A stretch of DNA of 64,000 nucleotides from Paractinoplanes deccanensis (GTDB lineage: Bacteria > Actinomycetota > Actinomycetes > Mycobacteriales > Micromonosporaceae). Of the stretch, positions 8,658 through 17,325 are shown in pieces (within the stretch, counting starts at the first letter, position 1; each line of letters begins with the position of its first letter). A program made the position numbers and the translations under genes. The notes under the pieces were generated by a model. That model saw only the letters and a program-made list of their open reading frames with translations. It was not told the origin of the DNA and searched no databases. Location: assembly GCF_016862115.1 (NCBI RefSeq), contig NZ_BOMI01000057.1:1-64000 (forward strand). Direction: 5' to 3'.

Positions 8658-9652
8658 GCGTGGACGTATCCCCTCAGGCGGTGACCAAACCCCCGGCCGC
8701 CGCGAACGTGTCGAGCCTCGCCTTCCGGCTGCGCGACTACGGCATCGTGGCCGCCTTCGTGGTCATCGTCATCGCGCTGTCGGTCAGCACCGACACGTTC
8801 CTGACCAGCGCCAACCTCGTCAACCTGCTGGACCAGACGGCGGTGCTGGGCCTGCTGGCGGTGGGCGCGACGGTCTGCATCATCAGCGGCGTCTTCGACC
8901 TGACCGCGTCCGCGACGCTGGCCCTGTCGGCGATCATCGGCGTGCAGATCGTCAAGGTCACCAACGTGTACGTCGGGTTCGCCGGCGCGGTCGCCGCGGG
9001 CGCCCTGCTCGGCTTCGTCACCGGCATGGTGGTGACCCGCAGCGGCGTCAACTCGTTCGTCGGCACGCTCGCGACCAGCCTCGTCTATCGCGGCCTGGCC
9101 GTCATGGTGACCGGCGGCGCGATCGTCTACCCGCTCGCCACCCAGGCCGAGGACTTCGGCATGCTGACCTGGCCGTCGCTGTTCGGCCTGACCTCGGCGA
9201 CGATCGTCTTCGTCGTGGTGGTGGCGGCGATCGGCGTGATCGTGGCCCGCACGACGTTCGGCCGCCGGCTGTACGCGGTGGGCGGCAACGCCGAGGCGGC
9301 GCGGCTCTCCGGCATCCGCGTCGGCTCCATCCACGTGTCGGCGTTCGTGATCAGTGGCGTCTGCTCGGCGCTGGCCGGGTTGATCCTCGCCTCCCGGGCC
9401 GGCTCGGCGCAGTCGACGATGGCGACCGGCATGGAGCTGACCGCGATCGCCGCGGCGGTGGTGGGCGGCACGAGCATCCTGGGCGGCGAGGGCGCGGTCT
9501 GGCGCGGCGTCGTCGGCGCGCTGCTGCTGACGCTGATCGGCAACGGCTTCAACCTGCTCGGCTGGGACACGATCTACCAGCAGGTGCTCCAGGGCTGCCT
9601 CATCCTGTTCGCCGTGACCATGGACCGCTGGCTGCGAAAACGCACACGATAG
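8654..9652 (+). CDS. ABC transporter permease, RbsC type
   Basis: A 332-residue integral membrane protein with about ten hydrophobic segments and the family signature GRRLYAVGGNAEAARLSGI. The start is the GTG at 8654, overlapping the stop of the ATPase gene; AGGAGG lies 7 bases upstream. It forms the channel of the importer with the preceding lipoprotein and ATPase. Only one permease gene is present, so it should act as a homodimer. A 17-bp gap then leads to the HyuA-like gene, so transport and catabolism are probably cotranscribed. Confidence 0.93.
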   Translation: MSVDVSPQAVTKPPAAANVSSLAFRLRDYGIVAAFVVIVIALSVSTDTFLTSANLVNLLDQTAVLGLLAVGATVCIISGVFDLTASATLALSAIIGVQIVKVTNVYVGFAGAVAAGALLGFVTGMVVTRSGVNSFVGTLATSLVYRGLAVMVTGGAIVYPLATQAEDFGMLTWPSLFGLTSATIVFVVVVAAIGVIVARTTFGRRLYAVGGNAEAARLSGIRVGSIHVSAFVISGVCSALAGLILASRAGSAQSTMATGMELTAIAAAVVGGTSILGGEGAVWRGVVGALLLTLIGNGFNLLGWDTIYQQVLQGCLILFAVTMDRWLRKRTR

Positions 9653-9669
9653 CGGATTAGGATGTCGCA

Positions 9670-10935
9670 ATGTCGGCACCAACCATCGGGGTGAGTCTCC
9701 GGCCCGAGAGGGCATACGCGGCGGTGGTGCACGGCGCCACCGCCGTGCCGGTGGAGCCCGTCGCGCCGGCCCGCAACGACGCGGACGGGGTCATCGCGGC
9801 GGCGGTCGCCGAGGCGCGTCGGGCGGCCCCCCAGGGCGCCGACGCGGTGACCGTGGACATCGCGCCGGTGCTGCTCGACGCTCTGCTGCGCCCGGACAGC
9901 GAGATCCCGCCCGTGGCGGTGGTGCGCGTCGTGCCGCGCGCCGCCACCGACCCGGTGCTCGCCCAGTCGCCGGCCGCGGCGGTGGAGCGCCGGGTGGCCG
10001 GCCGCTGGACCGTCGGCGGCGGGCACGACCTGCTCGGCAACGAGCTGCGCCCGCTCGACCGGCCCGGGCTGGCCCGCATCGCCGCCGAGCTCGCCGCCAC
10101 CGGCATCCGGCACGTGGCCGTGGTCGCCGCCGGGTCGCAGGCCCGCCCGGCGCACGAGCGCGAGGTGGCCGACGCGATCCAGGCCGCGGTGCCCGGCGCG
10201 CGCATCTCGGTGGCGAGCGACTACGGCGGGCAGGGGCTGACCGCCCGCGAGGCGACGGTGGTGCTCGACTGCGCGCTCACCCCGCTGGCCGAGCGGCTGC
10301 TCGACCGCTGCGAGCGCACCCTCGCGCGGCTGCCCGGAGACGTGCGCTTGCGGGTGGCCCGCGGCGACGGCGGCTACAGCACACCCTCGCGCATCCGCGT
10401 CACCCCGGTCATGGCGTTCGGCGCGACCGACGCGCTGGAGCTGTGCGGGGCCGCCCACCTGGCCGGCCTCGACGACTGCCGGGTCCTGCTCGACCGCGAC
10501 GGCAGCCCGGCCGCGGGCGAGGTGCGGCACCGGCTCGCCGTCGTCCGCCTGGCCGAGCAGCCCCAGCTCGGCACCGAGCTGGTGGTGCCGACCGCCGCGC
10601 TGACGCCGGAGCCCCCGGGGTCGCGGGGCGGCGACGTGCCGGTGATCCGGGCCCCGCACGACCAGCGCCTGCTGGCCTGCGTCGGCGCGGCGATCGCCCG
10701 CCCGGCCTCGTGGCTCGACGAGGTGGCGTTCATCGAGTCGGCCGACGAGCTGGAGCGGGTCCGCCGCGACGCCGAGGAGCGCGCCACCGCCATGGTCATG
10801 GCCAACGGCGCCGCGCCGGGCACCACCCACATCGCCGAGATCTCCACGGTCGCCGTGCCGTACAGCCCGTCCGGGACGGTCCGGATTCGCGTGCGCGTGG
10901 CCGGCGCCCCCGACGACACCCCGGCCGGCCGATGA
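9670..10935 (+). CDS. Degenerate HyuA-family protein paired with DUF917
   Basis: A 421-residue protein whose length, order and spacing follow the short HyuA proteins that accompany DUF917. RHVAVVAAGSQARPAHERE matches the HyuA segment around the PAHE motif. GDGGYST matches the SGGGAMT loop. The C-terminal HIAEISTVAVPYSPSG segment is typical of this subgroup. The nucleotide motifs have decayed: DVGGTFTD is replaced by GVSLRPERAY and DMGGTSLD by DRDGSPAA. ATP hydrolysis is therefore doubtful. Its stop overlaps the DUF917 start (ATGA), so it may be a structural or regulatory partner. The homology is read by eye. Confidence 0.7.
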   Translation: MSAPTIGVSLRPERAYAAVVHGATAVPVEPVAPARNDADGVIAAAVAEARRAAPQGADAVTVDIAPVLLDALLRPDSEIPPVAVVRVVPRAATDPVLAQSPAAAVERRVAGRWTVGGGHDLLGNELRPLDRPGLARIAAELAATGIRHVAVVAAGSQARPAHEREVADAIQAAVPGARISVASDYGGQGLTAREATVVLDCALTPLAERLLDRCERTLARLPGDVRLRVARGDGGYSTPSRIRVTPVMAFGATDALELCGAAHLAGLDDCRVLLDRDGSPAAGEVRHRLAVVRLAEQPQLGTELVVPTAALTPEPPGSRGGDVPVIRAPHDQRLLACVGAAIARPASWLDEVAFIESADELERVRRDAEERATAMVMANGAAPGTTHIAEISTVAVPYSPSGTVRIRVRVAGAPDDTPAGR

Positions 10936-12041
10936 GCGGCACCGCCGGCTACCTCGGCGCGATGGCGTCGATCAGCGCCGAGGACGTGCCCGCCCTCTAC
11001 GAGGGGGCCAAGTTCTACTCGCCAGCGGTCGGCGACGCCGGCCGCTCCTCGGTGACGTCGTGGCTGGCCGGGCTGCTGGAACGCAACGGGCCGGTGCCGT
11101 TGATGCGCGTCGAGTCGGTCGCGCCCGACACGCAGTGCGTCGCGGTGTGCGTGCTCGGCTCCGGCTCGGCGATGGCCGACCTGCCGCCCGCGGGCGACGA
11201 GTTCGTGCTCGCCGTACGCCAGATCGAGCGCCTCCAGAAGGTGCGGTTCGGCGCCGTCTACCCGCTGGCCGCAGCCACGATCAGCGCCCTGGTGCCGGTC
11301 GTGACGGCCGCCCAGCTGGGCGTGCCGCTGCTCGACGCGGACGGGATGGGCCGCACCTTCGCGCTGATCCACCACACCGCGATGCACCTGGCCGGGGTGT
11401 CGCCGACGCCGCTGGTGGCGGTCGGGCCCACCGGCGAGAGCGTGCTCGTCGAGGTGCTCTCCGGCCCGCGCGCCGATCGCATGCTGCGCGCCAACGTCGA
11501 CACCGTGGGCGGCTGGGCGGCCCTCGCCGCGTACCCGGTCGATGCCGGAACCCTGCGCCGGGCCGCCCTGCCGGGGACGATGTCGCGGATCACCAACGTC
11601 GGCCGGGTGCTGCTGGAGACGACCGACCCGGAGGCGCTGGTGACCCGGCTCGGGGCGATCACCGGCTGCCGCCGCGTCGCGCGCGGGCGGATAGCCGAGC
11701 TCGAGCACCTGAGCCGGCAGAACGACGTCACCATCCCGGCCCACCCGTCCAGCCTGGTCGTGGAGGAGACCGGCGGGCTCGGCCGGCAGCTGCGCATCGA
11801 GCTGCGCAGCGAGATCGTCGCGGTCTTCGCCGACGGCGCGCTGATCGCGGGCGCGCCCGACCTGATGTGCCTGCTCGACGTCTCGCGCGGCGCGCTCGCC
11901 ACCCTCGACAGCCTGGAGCCGGGCGACCTGATCGACGTGCTGGTCACCCCGGCCGACGCGGTCTGGTATTCGCCGGAGGGGATGGAGATGGTCGGCCTGG
12001 CCTCGCACGGGATCCCGCTCGAGCACCCGAGGCGCCGATGA
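10932..12041 (+). CDS. DUF917 / S-methylthiohydantoin desulfurase family protein
   Basis: A 369-residue cytoplasmic protein of the DUF917 (S-Me-THD) family. Recognisable parts are the N-terminal VLGSGSAMAD segment, a middle stretch PLLDADGMGRTF (family AxDxDGMGRAFPE-like motif), and the C-terminal DLIDVLVTPADAVWYSPEGM segment with GLASHGIPLEHP at the end. Family members occur beside hydantoinases and one branch desulfurises S-methylthiohydantoins. Here it sits between the degenerate HyuA-like gene and the pucR-type gene, joined to each by an ATGA overlap. The chemistry for this branch is inferred only. Confidence 0.8.
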   Translation: MSGTAGYLGAMASISAEDVPALYEGAKFYSPAVGDAGRSSVTSWLAGLLERNGPVPLMRVESVAPDTQCVAVCVLGSGSAMADLPPAGDEFVLAVRQIERLQKVRFGAVYPLAAATISALVPVVTAAQLGVPLLDADGMGRTFALIHHTAMHLAGVSPTPLVAVGPTGESVLVEVLSGPRADRMLRANVDTVGGWAALAAYPVDAGTLRRAALPGTMSRITNVGRVLLETTDPEALVTRLGAITGCRRVARGRIAELEHLSRQNDVTIPAHPSSLVVEETGGLGRQLRIELRSEIVAVFADGALIAGAPDLMCLLDVSRGALATLDSLEPGDLIDVLVTPADAVWYSPEGMEMVGLASHGIPLEHPRRR

Positions 12042-13543
12042 GAGCGCGCCCGTCGACGTCGCCGATCACGCTGGGCGAGCTGGCCCGTATCCGGCCGCTC
12101 GCCGGCGCGGAGCTGCACCTCGCCGATCCGGCCCGCACGGTCGAGCAGGTGGTGCTGGCCGAGACCTTCGACCGGCTGCGCCACTGCCTGCCGCACGAGC
12201 TGGTGGTGCTGCACGACGAGGCGGCGACCGGCGGCTGGTCGCTGGCCGCCGCGCTGCACCTCGCCTGGGAGCGCAACCTGTCGGCGGTGGTCGTCTCGCG
12301 CACGGTGGCCGGCGCGTCCAGCGCGGCGCTCGCCGAGCGGCTCGCCATGTCGCTGATCGTCGTCGAGGACGACCCGATCGAGGTGGCCCTCCAGCTCGCC
12401 GGGCAGGTCAGCGCGCCCGCCGCGGCCCGCGCCCAGCGCCAGGCCCGCATCGCCGAGCTGCTCGCCGAGCAGACCGGCATCCGCGGCGTCCTCGGCGTGC
12501 TCAACCGGGAGTTGCAGGGCGTCCCGGTGGCCCTGGTGGTCGGCGAGGTGGTCGTGGCCGGTCAGGCCGCCGCCCTCGCCGAGCGGCCGCAGGCGCGCCA
12601 GATCGAGGTGGAGGTGCACGCGGCGGGGGAGCGGTCGGCGGCCCGGCTGGTCGCCGCGGCGCCGGTGCCCGGCCCGGCCGGGGTCGACCAGGTCGCCTCG
12701 CTGCTGCGGCTGGCCCGGCCGTCGCTGCAGGCCGCGTGGGCCCGCAGCCGGCTCGACGCGGCCGCCCGCGCGGCGCACGAGCAGGCGGCGTTCGGCCTGC
12801 TGCGCCGCCTCGGCGACGGCGAGGCGCCCAGCTGGACGGCGGAGCTGGGCTGGCAGGTGGGGCTGCACAACCGCGCGGTCTGGCTGGCGCCCGAGCGCCC
12901 CGAGGGCGAGCCGTCCGAGGAGGTCACCTACCTGATCCGGGCGTCCTGGCAGCGCGGGCACGGCGGCTGGCCGCTGATCGCCGAGGGCGACGGCTGGATC
13001 TCCTGGCACAGCGGGCCGGACGCGGACGACGTCGCGGCGCTGCGCCGGGCGCTGACCGGCTTCCGGGACTCGGCGGTCGCGCACCGGCTCGTGGTCGGTG
13101 TGGGCCGCGCGCACGAGGGCGTCGGCGGGCTGATGCGCTCGGTGGCCGAGGCCCGGCTCGCCGCGCACGTGGCCCGCGAGGCCGGCGCCGGGTCGGTGCA
13201 GTGGTTCGACCAGGTGGGCGCGGCCGCGGCGCTGGCCTGGCTGCCGACCACCGAGATCGCCCAGGTCGCCGACCTGACCCTGGCCGAGCTGATGGCCGCC
13301 AAGGACCGGGCGCCGCTGGTGCAGACCGTGCTCGCGGTGCTCGACGCGGGCGGATCGCTGAGCCAGGCGTCCAAGCAGCTCGGCGTGCACCGCAACACGG
13401 TGCTGGCCCGGCTCGCGCGGGCCCGGCAACTCGGCCTGACCTACGACGAGCCGGGCCAGCGCCTGGCCCTGCACGTGCTCTGCTACGCGCTCACGACGCT
13501 GTGGAGCCGATCCCGTAGCGGGAGCGAGCCGTCTCCGCCGTGA
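12038..13543 (+). CDS. PucR-family transcriptional regulator
   Basis: A 501-residue regulator. The N-terminal about 130 residues (LGELARIRPLAGAELHLADP) form the PucR sensor domain. The C-terminus has the PucR helix-turn-helix SQASKQLGVHRNTVLARLAR. The GGDEF-like middle region typical of CdaR/PucR proteins lies between. Members control purine, allantoin and hydantoin catabolism, often responding to a pathway intermediate. It is translationally coupled to the DUF917 gene. Its last 53 bp overlap the 3' end of the opposing hyuB gene, so the two transcripts are complementary there. Confidence 0.88.
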   Translation: MRARPSTSPITLGELARIRPLAGAELHLADPARTVEQVVLAETFDRLRHCLPHELVVLHDEAATGGWSLAAALHLAWERNLSAVVVSRTVAGASSAALAERLAMSLIVVEDDPIEVALQLAGQVSAPAAARAQRQARIAELLAEQTGIRGVLGVLNRELQGVPVALVVGEVVVAGQAAALAERPQARQIEVEVHAAGERSAARLVAAAPVPGPAGVDQVASLLRLARPSLQAAWARSRLDAAARAAHEQAAFGLLRRLGDGEAPSWTAELGWQVGLHNRAVWLAPERPEGEPSEEVTYLIRASWQRGHGGWPLIAEGDGWISWHSGPDADDVAALRRALTGFRDSAVAHRLVVGVGRAHEGVGGLMRSVAEARLAAHVAREAGAGSVQWFDQVGAAAALAWLPTTEIAQVADLTLAELMAAKDRAPLVQTVLAVLDAGGSLSQASKQLGVHRNTVLARLARARQLGLTYDEPGQRLALHVLCYALTTLWSRSRSGSEPSPP

Positions 13544-15161
13544 TGTTGCGGTCGAGCACGTCGGCGCGGACGTCGTCGGCCGACCGCTCGGTCGGGTCGC
13601 CGTAGCCGCCCCCGCCGCCCGTGGCACACCGGACGACGTCGCCCTTCTTGATCTTCATGCCGTTGATCTTGAGGATGCGCCGCTCGTCCGGGCGGCCCGG
13701 GTTGATCACAACCTCGGGGCCGACCGCGTCCTCGCCGCCGAACAGCCCCCAGGCGGGCTGCCGCGACCGCTCGAACCACAGCGACACCGCCATGTCGGTC
13801 TGCGCCTCGTACTCGCGGATCACGCCGTTGCCGCCGCGCCACCGCCCGGCGCCGCCCGAGTCGGGCCGGATCCGGTACTCGGTGATCCGCCACGGGTAGC
13901 GGGTCTCGTGCACCTCGATCGGGATGTCCTTCAGCGAGCCGTTCACGTTGTTGATCAGCGCGCTCTCGCCGTCCGAGCCGTTCCAGGCGCCCCAGCCGCC
14001 GACGGTCGCCTCCAGGCTGACGAAGTCGCGGCTCACCCGCGGATCCGTACCGGAGCTCAAAATGATCATCGAGTCGCCGTGCGACGCGCCGGCCACCTGG
14101 CCGGGCAGCGCCGGCGCGAGCGCCCGGGCCACCATGTCGATCAGCAGGCCGAGGTGCGAGAAGTACCACTGGCAGGCCGCGGGTGACCGCGCGCCGAGGA
14201 CGGACCCCTCGCGCACCTGGGTCGTCATCGAGCGGAACGAGCCGCCGTTGCCCGGCAGGTCGGGGCTGACCAACAGCTTGTAGCCGACCCGCAGGGCCGA
14301 GACGGCCTGCGAGACGCCGCAGTTGACCGGGCCCACGGTCTGGTCGGCCGACTCGGTGACGTCGAAGTCGATCTCCTCACCGGTCACGGTGATCCGCAAC
14401 CGGATCGGGACCGGGGTGTCCAGGTCGACGCCGTCGTTGTCGAGCACGCCCTCGGCCGTGTAGACGCCGTCCGGGATCTTCGCGATCACCGCGCGCTCGA
14501 GCAGCTCGGTCTGGTGGAAGATCTCGTCGCGCGCGGCCTCGAGCGTGTCCAGGCCGAACCGCCGTACGATCTCCTGAAGCCTCCGCTCGCCCATCTGGAT
14601 GCAGGCCATCATCGCGTGCATGTCGCCGGTGGTGGGGTAGGGGAAGCGCACGTTCGTGCCGATCGTGTCGATGACCGCGCGCTCCTCCACGCCGCCCGAG
14701 ACGAGCTTCTGCGGGCCGAGCCGCAGCCCCTCCTGGAAGATGGAGATCGAGTCCATCGAGCCGCCGGGGTCCTTGGAGCCCACGTCGATCCAGTGCGCCC
14801 GGCTCGCGGTGAAGCCGACCAGCGTCCCGTCGACGAAGACCGGGCCGAAGATGGTGACGTCGTTGAGGTGCGTGCCGCCCAGGTAGCTGTCGTTGAGGAT
14901 CCACACGTCGCCCGGCTGCCACACCTCGCGGCCGAAGCGCTCCTCGGTGGCGAGCGTGCACGTCTCCAGGTTGCCCAGGAAGATCGGCAGGCCGGCGGAC
15001 TGGCCGAGCACCTGGTGGTTCGCGTCGAGCAGGGCCACCACGCAGTCGCCGCACTCGTAGATGATCGGGGTGTACGCCGAGCGGATCAGCGTGGCGTTCA
15101 TGTCGTCGGCGGCCGCGTTGAGCGCGTTCCGGATGATCTCGACGGTGACCGGGTCGATCAT
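13491..15161 (-). CDS. hyuB: Hydantoinase B / oxoprolinase B-type subunit (right copy)
   Basis: A 556-residue HyuB with all family marks: MIDPVTVEIIRNAL at the start, the canonical ILNDSYLGGTHLNDV loop, a second block GSKDPGGSMDSISIFQEG and the glycine-rich tail TGGGGGYGDPTERS. I start at ATG 15161, which overlaps the hyuA stop in ATGA; upstream open sequence in this frame is antisense to hyuA and unsupported. Compared with the left copy the active-site loop is closer to family consensus, so the two copies probably serve different substrates or steps. The 3' end overlaps the pucR-type gene. Confidence 0.93.
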   Translation of the reverse strand: MIDPVTVEIIRNALNAAADDMNATLIRSAYTPIIYECGDCVVALLDANHQVLGQSAGLPIFLGNLETCTLATEERFGREVWQPGDVWILNDSYLGGTHLNDVTIFGPVFVDGTLVGFTASRAHWIDVGSKDPGGSMDSISIFQEGLRLGPQKLVSGGVEERAVIDTIGTNVRFPYPTTGDMHAMMACIQMGERRLQEIVRRFGLDTLEAARDEIFHQTELLERAVIAKIPDGVYTAEGVLDNDGVDLDTPVPIRLRITVTGEEIDFDVTESADQTVGPVNCGVSQAVSALRVGYKLLVSPDLPGNGGSFRSMTTQVREGSVLGARSPAACQWYFSHLGLLIDMVARALAPALPGQVAGASHGDSMIILSSGTDPRVSRDFVSLEATVGGWGAWNGSDGESALINNVNGSLKDIPIEVHETRYPWRITEYRIRPDSGGAGRWRGGNGVIREYEAQTDMAVSLWFERSRQPAWGLFGGEDAVGPEVVINPGRPDERRILKINGMKIKKGDVVRCATGGGGGYGDPTERSADDVRADVLDRNITAETARSRYGIGSTAS

Positions 15162-17191
15162 GCGTTCTGGTCCTTCCTGATCACGAGCGAGCCGATGTCG
15201 TCGACGCTCACGCTGTAGCCGGGCGGTACGACAGTGGTGGCGGTGTCCTCGACGACCACCGCGGGACCGGTGAAGGTGTGGCCGACGAAGAGGTCGTCGC
15301 GCCGTGCCACGATCGCCTGCCGGGGCTCGCCGTCGAAGATCACTTCCCGGACGGCATGGGGGAACTCCGTGCTGGTCGCGGCGGGCCACTTCTGCGGCTC
15401 CGGCCTTCCGAGGTCTCCGAAGGCGGCGGTGCGCAGGGCGACGAACTCGATCGGCGCGCCCAGGTTGGCGTGGCCGTAGCGGGACTTGTGCAGGTCGGCG
15501 AAGCGCTGGGCGACGTTGGCGAGGAAGTCCTCGTCGTTCGGCTCGTCGGCGCTCGTCAGCGGCACGGTGAGCGTGTACTCCTGAGCGGCGTACCGGATGT
15601 CGACGGCGTGTGTCGCCGACCTCTGCTCGGCCGAGACCCCCTCGTGCGTCAACGCCGCCAGGCCGTCCGCCTCCATACGGGTCAGCCGCGCCGACATGTC
15701 GGACGTGTTCAGGTCCTGGTCGAGGAAGAAGTACGGCTCGGTCCAGTCCTGCCGGATGCGCGTCTGCAGCATGCCCCACGCCGAGAACGCGCCCGGGAAG
15801 CGCGGCACCACCGTCTCGGCGATGCCGAGCTCGCGGGCCAGGAAGACGGCGTGCATCGGCCCGGCCCCGCCGAAGGCGACCAGCGCCGAGTCGCGCGGCT
15901 CGATGCCCCGGGAGACCGTGATGGTCCGGATCGCCTGGGCCATCTTGGAGTTCGCGACGTCGCAGATGCCCTCGGCCATCGCCGTGGTGGTCATCCCGAA
16001 GACCTCGGCGAGCCCGTCCACCGCCGTCGACGCCGCCTCGGTGTCGAGCGTCATCTGCCCGCCGGCGAAGCCCTCCGGGTCGATGCGGCCCAGCACCAGG
16101 TTGGCGTCGGTGACGGTCGGCTCCGTGCCGCCGCGGCCGTAGCAGGCCGGTCCGGGCCGCGCTCCCGCCGACCGCGGGCCGACCCGCAGGCCGCCGGCCT
16201 CGGCCCAGGCCACCGAGCCGCCGCCCGCGCCGACGGTGTGGATGTTGACCACGCTCATCAGCATCGGCAGGCCCTCGAGCTGCGCCTCGGCCGACACGTC
16301 CGGCTCGCCGTCGACGATCAGCGACACGTCGAAGCTCGTGCCGCCCATGTCCACACCGATCAGATGGGGGCGGCCGGTCTGGCGGGACAGCTCGGCGCAC
16401 GCGATCGCGCCGCCGACCGGCCCGGAGAGCAGCGTCTGCAGCGGGCGGCGGCGCGCCGACTCGGCGGTCAGGACGCCGCCCGACGACTGCATGACGTGCA
16501 GCGGCACCCGCAGGCCCCGGTCCGCCAGCCGCCCCTCCAGGTCGAGCAGGTAACGGCGGACGATCGGGCCCGTGTACGCCTCGACGACCGCCGACGACGT
16601 GCGCTCGTACTCCCGCCACTCCTTCGCCGCCTCGTGCGACACCGACACCGTGACGTCGTCGCCCAGCTCCTCGTGCAGGATCTCGCGGGCCCGCAGCTCG
16701 TGCGCCGGGTTCTTGTAGCTGAACAGGAACGCGATGGCGACGGCGCCCTCGACCCGCCGGGCGGCCGAGCGGACCGCGTCCTCGTCCAGGGGCACGAGCT
16801 CGGTGCCGTCGGCCGCGATGCGCCCGCCGATGCCGAGCACGTCGCGGCGCGGCACCAGCGGCTCCGGCTTGCGGTAGTGCAGGTCGTAGAGCCTGGTCCG
16901 CGGGCCACGCGCGATGTGGTAGCTGTCCTCCACGCCCGCGGTGCCCAGCAGCAGCACGGGCACGCCCCGGCGCTCCAGGAACGCGTTGAGGCCCTGCGTG
17001 GTCCCGTGCACCAGGAAGTCGATGCCGGCGGGCTCGTCCACCACCGCGCCGAGGCCGGCGAGCACGCCCTCGCTGAGGTTGCCCGGGGTGGTCGACGCCT
17101 TGGTGGCCGCGAACGTCCCGCTCTCCTGGTCGTACGTCACGACGTCGGTGAACGTGCCACCGATGTCCATCGCTACTCGATACCGCCCCAT
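15158..17191 (-). CDS. hyuA: Hydantoinase A / oxoprolinase A-type subunit (right copy)
   Basis: A 677-residue HyuA. The first phosphate motif is AMDIGGTFTDVVTY, the second is GVDMGGTSFDVSL, and the GGAGPMHAVFLARELG block of the C-terminal domain is intact. I choose ATG 17191, preceded by GGGAG, over a longer open frame that would add 33 unsupported residues. It forms a coupled pair with the following hyuB. It is a distant paralogue of the left HyuA and lacks the Ser/Ala/Pro heptad linker. Confidence 0.94.
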   Translation of the reverse strand: MGRYRVAMDIGGTFTDVVTYDQESGTFAATKASTTPGNLSEGVLAGLGAVVDEPAGIDFLVHGTTQGLNAFLERRGVPVLLLGTAGVEDSYHIARGPRTRLYDLHYRKPEPLVPRRDVLGIGGRIAADGTELVPLDEDAVRSAARRVEGAVAIAFLFSYKNPAHELRAREILHEELGDDVTVSVSHEAAKEWREYERTSSAVVEAYTGPIVRRYLLDLEGRLADRGLRVPLHVMQSSGGVLTAESARRRPLQTLLSGPVGGAIACAELSRQTGRPHLIGVDMGGTSFDVSLIVDGEPDVSAEAQLEGLPMLMSVVNIHTVGAGGGSVAWAEAGGLRVGPRSAGARPGPACYGRGGTEPTVTDANLVLGRIDPEGFAGGQMTLDTEAASTAVDGLAEVFGMTTTAMAEGICDVANSKMAQAIRTITVSRGIEPRDSALVAFGGAGPMHAVFLARELGIAETVVPRFPGAFSAWGMLQTRIRQDWTEPYFFLDQDLNTSDMSARLTRMEADGLAALTHEGVSAEQRSATHAVDIRYAAQEYTLTVPLTSADEPNDEDFLANVAQRFADLHKSRYGHANLGAPIEFVALRTAAFGDLGRPEPQKWPAATSTEFPHAVREVIFDGEPRQAIVARRDDLFVGHTFTGPAVVVEDTATTVVPPGYSVSVDDIGSLVIRKDQNA

Positions 17192-17325
17192 CTGTTCTCC
17201 CTCGATCGGTCCTCGCAAGCTAGGGGCGGGCGGTGCGGGGAAAGTGTGCGCGCTGCCCAGCGTTCCGCCGCCGCTGCGTGCTTCGCGCACGATCGCCCCC
17301 GCGGGCGGCTCTGAAGACTGCGGCC

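Noticed and set aside
13491..16619. Longer start for the right hyuB (1042 codons)
   Set aside because: The extra N-terminal part is hyuA DNA read in another frame, low-complexity Arg/Gly; the ATG at 15161 overlaps the hyuA stop exactly as in the left pair.
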